Source: an uncultured Chloroflexota bacterium
GTDB taxonomy: Bacteria > Chloroflexota > Anaerolineae > Caldilineales > Caldilineaceae
DNA: 6,914 nucleotides
Direction: 5' to 3'
Assembly (NCBI GenBank): GCA_903879975.1
Contig: CAIRNL010000099.1
Coordinates: forward strand, 1-6,914
A program made the position numbers and the translations under genes. Numbering within the stretch: position 1 is the stretch's first letter; each line of letters starts with the position of its first letter. Shown here piece after piece: positions 3,997 to 6,914 of the stretch. The notes beneath the pieces are model-generated. The model saw only the letters and a list, made by a program, of their open reading frames with translations. It was not told the origin of the DNA and made no database searches.

Positions 3997-6549
3997 ATGA
4001 AATGGGTAGGCGTAGATCGAAACGAATTTGCCCCGCACCAACTTGTCACCGATCCAGCGGAACTGGTCACCTTCGAGGTCGACGCCGGATTCGACCGTGG
4101 CAAGCCGGATGCAGTCTTCTACCCGGAATCCGCTGCCGATGTGAGCAGGATCGTACAGTGGGCAGTCGACAACGGGCAGCCCGTTGTCGCGCGCGGGGCA
4201 GGGACGGGCTTGTCGGGCGGTGCAGTGGCCGAGCGCGGCGGTATCATCGTCGAGTTTGCACGCATGAGGCGTATCGTAGAACTCCACCGCGTGGGGCGCA
4301 ACGGCCTGGTTCAGACGGGCGTCGTCAATCTCACGCTCGATGCGGCGGCCAGGCAACTGGGTTTCTATTACCCGCCCGACCCGTCGAGCGGACGATCGTC
4401 GGTCATCGGCGGCAATCTCGGCGAAAATGCCGGCGGGCCGCACTGCTTCAAGTATGGCGTCACGACGAACTACATCACCGGTGTCGAGGCAGTGCTGGCC
4501 GATGGCCACATCATTCGTACCGGCGGACAAGCCTACGATTACCCTGAGCTGGACCTGACGGGACTCATCGTCGGCAGCGAGGGCACGCTGGCGCTGGTCA
4601 CCGAAGCGGCGATCCGGCTCATCCGCAACCCGCCGGCTGTCAAGACCCTGATGGTTTCCTTCCCTTCCGACGAGGTAGCGGGCGCCGCTGTCTCGGCTAT
4701 CATTGCGGCTGGATTGGTACCGGCCACGCTGGAGATGATGGACCAGAAGGTCATGGGGATGATCGAGGCGTACGTCCAGGTTGGCCTGCCGGTCGAGGCC
4801 CAGGCTGCGCTGATCGTCGAGGTAGATGGTTACGCGGAGAGCCTCGACAGCCAGGTCGAGGAGATTGTTGGCATTCTCGCCGCACACGGTGGCTACGATC
4901 TGCGCATCGCCCGGAGCGAAGAGGAGCGGCAGGGCATCTGGTACGGGCGCAAGAGTGCCGCTGGCGCGTTCTCGCGGCTGGCGCCGGCCTTCTATCTCGT
5001 CGATGTCACGGTACCGCGTTCCCATTTGGCCGAGGCGCTGCGCGAGATCGGGGAAGTGCTGGCGCGCTATAAGCTGGAGACAGGGCACGTCTTTCACGCA
5101 GGCGACGGCAACCTGCACCCCTGCATCCTCTGCGATCCCAGAGATGCCGAGCAGATGGAGCGTGTCTTTGCCGCCACGCACGAGATCGTGGCAATCTGCA
5201 TCGCCAAGGACGGCAGCATTACCGGCGAGCATGGCGTTGGCATCGAGAAACGCGCTCATATGCCAGCTATGTACAGTGCGGCTGAACTGGCGGCCATGCG
5301 CGACATCAAATTGGCCTTCGACCCTGCTGGCCTGCTCAATCCTGGCAAAGTGTTGCCCGACGAGTTGCCGCTTGTCGAGTACGCGATGCCTGCACCCATC
5401 AATGGCGATGTACTGGCGCCCGATTCGGCTGAGGAAGCGGCTGCCCTGCTGGCCGGCTGTGCTGCCGCAGGATATACGGTGCGGATTGCCTCCTCTGTAG
5501 AGCGATTTGGCAAATCGCCCTACAAGGGTGAGGCCGACAAGGTACTCTCCACACACCCCTTCGGCGACGTGCGTGTCTTTGCGCCGGACGACCTCTACGT
5601 GACCGTCGGCGCGGCAATTCCGTTCGCTGAGTTGGCTGACTTCCTGGCCGGGCATGGCTTGCAGGCACCGTTGGCCTCACCCTGGCTGGACGCCACCGTG
5701 GGTGGCCTGCTGGCCGCTAACGTCAACGGCCCGCTGCGTATGCGCTACGGCGGCTGGCGCGACAATGTGCTTGCTGTCACGGCTGCACTGGCCGATGGCC
5801 GCGTGATCCGTGCTGGGCGACCGGTCGTCAAGAACGTAGCTGGCTACGACCTGGCCAAGCTCTTCGTTGGCTCGCAGGGGATGCTGGGCATGATCGCCGA
5901 TGTCACACTCAAGCTGACGCCGCTGCCGCGCCTCCGTTCCACCTTCCAGGTACCGGTCGACGGCGTACTGCAAGGCATCCAGTGGGCTCAGGCGACTGCG
6001 GCCCACTGGCTCATGACCGCCGGCGTGGTCGTGCACCGGGACACGGCGGGAGAATACCGCCTGACTTTTACGCTGGAGGGGCTGCCAGAAGATGTGCGCG
6101 CCGAATCTGCCGAGATGATGGCAGCGCTGCGCAAGGCTGGCGCCCGCTCCATAGAGCAGGACAGCGCGGCTACGGCCACGCTGCTTTGGCGCCGGCACCT
6201 TCTTGCCGCAGAGGGCGGCCTGCTCGTGCGCGCCGGCGTGCCGCCGCAGTATCTGGCTCTTTACTGGCAGATGCTGGCAGAGGATACACGCGCAGCAGGC
6301 GCATGCTTCGTCGACGTAGCGGCAGGCCTGATCTACCTGCACAGATCGGCTGAAGATGGGGCGTCCATACAGCGTTGGGTGGAGCAGGTGCGCCAGCCGG
6401 CGCTGGCGTTACGCGGCTATGCACTCGTCCAGGATGGGCCAGAGACCGTGTTAACCCAGATGGACCGGCGGGGCTATCGAACCACAGCAACCGCAATTGC
6501 AGAAGCGATCCGGCAGCGGTGGGACCCGAAACGCGTCTTCGCCGCATAA
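3997..6549 (+). CDS. glcDE: Fused glycolate oxidase FAD subunits GlcD-GlcE
   Basis: This 850-residue protein joins two FAD-linked oxidase subunits that E. coli makes separately. Residues 1-455 are a full GlcD: FAD-binding motifs ARGAGTGLSGG (65-75), NLGENAGGPHCFKYG (140-154) and VGSEGTLALVTE (192-203), then the catalytic-domain motifs HAGDGNLHP (367-375) and GEHGVGIEK (410-418), closing with LLNPGKVLP (446-454). After a linker of roughly 15 residues, 470-850 are GlcE: ATVGGLLAANVNGP (566-579) and the diagnostic VVKNVAGYDLAKLFVGSQG (610-628), ending in DPKRVFAA. The two FAD folds also share LADGxxIR (168-174 and 599-605). The usual pyrophosphate loop of GlcE is poorly kept (RIASSVERFGKSPYKG, 496-511), so GlcE may not bind FAD normally. 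ATG 3997 has a strong Shine-Dalgarno and starts at the family's normal N-terminus. With GlcF it should oxidise glycolate to glyoxylate and feed the respiratory chain; D-lactate or another 2-hydroxyacid is possible. No frameshift is visible at the junction. Confidence 0.93.
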   Translation: MKWVGVDRNEFAPHQLVTDPAELVTFEVDAGFDRGKPDAVFYPESAADVSRIVQWAVDNGQPVVARGAGTGLSGGAVAERGGIIVEFARMRRIVELHRVGRNGLVQTGVVNLTLDAAARQLGFYYPPDPSSGRSSVIGGNLGENAGGPHCFKYGVTTNYITGVEAVLADGHIIRTGGQAYDYPELDLTGLIVGSEGTLALVTEAAIRLIRNPPAVKTLMVSFPSDEVAGAAVSAIIAAGLVPATLEMMDQKVMGMIEAYVQVGLPVEAQAALIVEVDGYAESLDSQVEEIVGILAAHGGYDLRIARSEEERQGIWYGRKSAAGAFSRLAPAFYLVDVTVPRSHLAEALREIGEVLARYKLETGHVFHAGDGNLHPCILCDPRDAEQMERVFAATHEIVAICIAKDGSITGEHGVGIEKRAHMPAMYSAAELAAMRDIKLAFDPAGLLNPGKVLPDELPLVEYAMPAPINGDVLAPDSAEEAAALLAGCAAAGYTVRIASSVERFGKSPYKGEADKVLSTHPFGDVRVFAPDDLYVTVGAAIPFAELADFLAGHGLQAPLASPWLDATVGGLLAANVNGPLRMRYGGWRDNVLAVTAALADGRVIRAGRPVVKNVAGYDLAKLFVGSQGMLGMIADVTLKLTPLPRLRSTFQVPVDGVLQGIQWAQATAAHWLMTAGVVVHRDTAGEYRLTFTLEGLPEDVRAESAEMMAALRKAGARSIEQDSAATATLLWRRHLLAAEGGLLVRAGVPPQYLALYWQMLAEDTRAAGACFVDVAAGLIYLHRSAEDGASIQRWVEQVRQPALALRGYALVQDGPETVLTQMDRRGYRTTATAIAEAIRQRWDPKRVFAA

Positions 6550-6565
6550 ATCATCTGCATTCTTG

Positions 6566-6647
6566 ATGGTCCATCTGCGCTTTCTCTATCGCTACACCGA
6601 CTCTGACCAGCAACGCCACTGCTCCCACAGGGACCATAGAGTGGGGG
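6566..6647. terminator. Weak stem-loop candidate in the convergent spacer
   Basis: The 132-base spacer between the ends of glcDE and the acetyltransferase gene holds CTCCCAC (6622-6628) able to pair with GTGGGGG (6641-6647), seven pairs with one G-U and a 12-base loop. ATGGTCC (6566-6572) and GGACCAT (6631-6637) form a second, competing long-range inverted repeat. Neither is followed by a T-run on either strand, so intrinsic termination is not well supported; location between convergent genes is the main argument. Confidence 0.22.
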
Positions 6648-6681
6648 TGTCGGCATGCTTCCGTCTCCTTCCGATCCTAGA

Positions 6682-6914
6682 TCACGGGATGGCGCGTCCG
6701 TCTGGATTCATCTCCAGCAGATAGTGCCATTCACCGGCCAGATTCACGCAGTCGCTGATGACATAGCCGGCCGCAAAGGCCTGTTCCAGGTGATGGCGCA
6801 TGAAAAGCCGCCAGGCCATGCCCAGCGCTGTATCGCTGCGGCGGATGGCAGCGATGTCGTCGGGAATGGGCAGTGCCAGTGGGCGACCATTGAGTGGCGG
6901 TTCCCCATCGGTGG
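6682..6914 (-). CDS. C-terminal part of a COG3375-like GNAT-superfamily protein
   Basis: Only the last 76 codons are in the window; the gene enters from the right edge and ends at TGA (6684-6682). The visible tail contains ALPIPDDIAAIRRSDTALGM, then AWRLFMRHHLEQAFAAGYVI, and near the end WHYLLEM. This order (Ile-Pro-x-Asp, a charged helix with Ala-Trp-Arg, then Phe-Ala-x-Gly-Tyr and a Tyr-Leu-Leu strand) is what I recall from the C-terminus of COG3375 predicted acetyltransferases, a GNAT-like group of unknown substrate. The acetyl-CoA-binding part lies outside the window, so catalysis cannot be assessed. The gene converges on the glc operon and is not part of it. Reading frame and stop are clear; the family name rests on pattern memory alone. 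Confidence 0.65.
   Translation of the reverse strand, partial: TDGEPPLNGRPLALPIPDDIAAIRRSDTALGMAWRLFMRHHLEQAFAAGYVISDCVNLAGEWHYLLEMNPDGRAIP

Noticed and set aside
3889..5655. A 588-codon open frame antisense to glcDE
   Set aside because: It is a shadow of a GC-rich gene: no recognisable motif, odd composition rich in Arg, Asp and His, and it overlaps strongly conserved GlcD-GlcE coding on the other strand.

Overview
The window is GC-rich bacterial chromosomal DNA with dense protein-coding genes and no RNA gene, insertion sequence or CRISPR array that I can see. Protein style (a MutY with a Nudix-like tail, a GlcF plus a fused GlcD-GlcE, and a COG3375-type acetyltransferase) would fit an environmental bacterium such as a member of the Chloroflexota. 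That placement is an impression from protein character, not a proof.

Layout. Bases 1-277 hold no gene I can support, only a possible 26-codon gene tail and short direct repeats. The minus strand then carries a two-gene unit read leftwards: a 68-residue zinc-ribbon protein with one membrane segment (1645 to 1439), followed 48 bases later by mutY (1390 to 278), the adenine glycosylase that repairs A:8-oxoguanine mispairs. The 201-base divergent spacer (1646-1846) holds a 13-base dyad, TGTCATcATGACA, and near-identical ribosome-binding sites for the genes on either side.

From 1847 the plus strand carries a tight three-gene operon: glcF (Fe-S subunit of glycolate oxidase), a 265-residue nucleotidyltransferase-fold protein whose start overlaps the end of glcF by 17 bases, and, 7 bases after its stop, an 850-residue protein that is GlcD and GlcE joined in one chain. 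Together GlcF and GlcDE should form a glycolate (2-hydroxyacid) dehydrogenase that passes electrons from FAD through 4Fe-4S clusters to the respiratory chain. The nucleotidyltransferase is the unexpected member: it sits between two subunits of one enzyme, and the Shine-Dalgarno of glcDE, lying in its last codons, can pair with a CCTCC just upstream of it.

After a 132-base convergent spacer with an imperfect stem-loop, the right edge holds the last 76 codons of a minus-strand gene resembling COG3375 GNAT-type acetyltransferases.

The most notable points are the GlcD-GlcE fusion, the nucleotidyltransferase inserted in the operon, and the potential hairpin over the glcDE ribosome-binding site. 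I saw no clear sign of a wholly new defence or mobile system.
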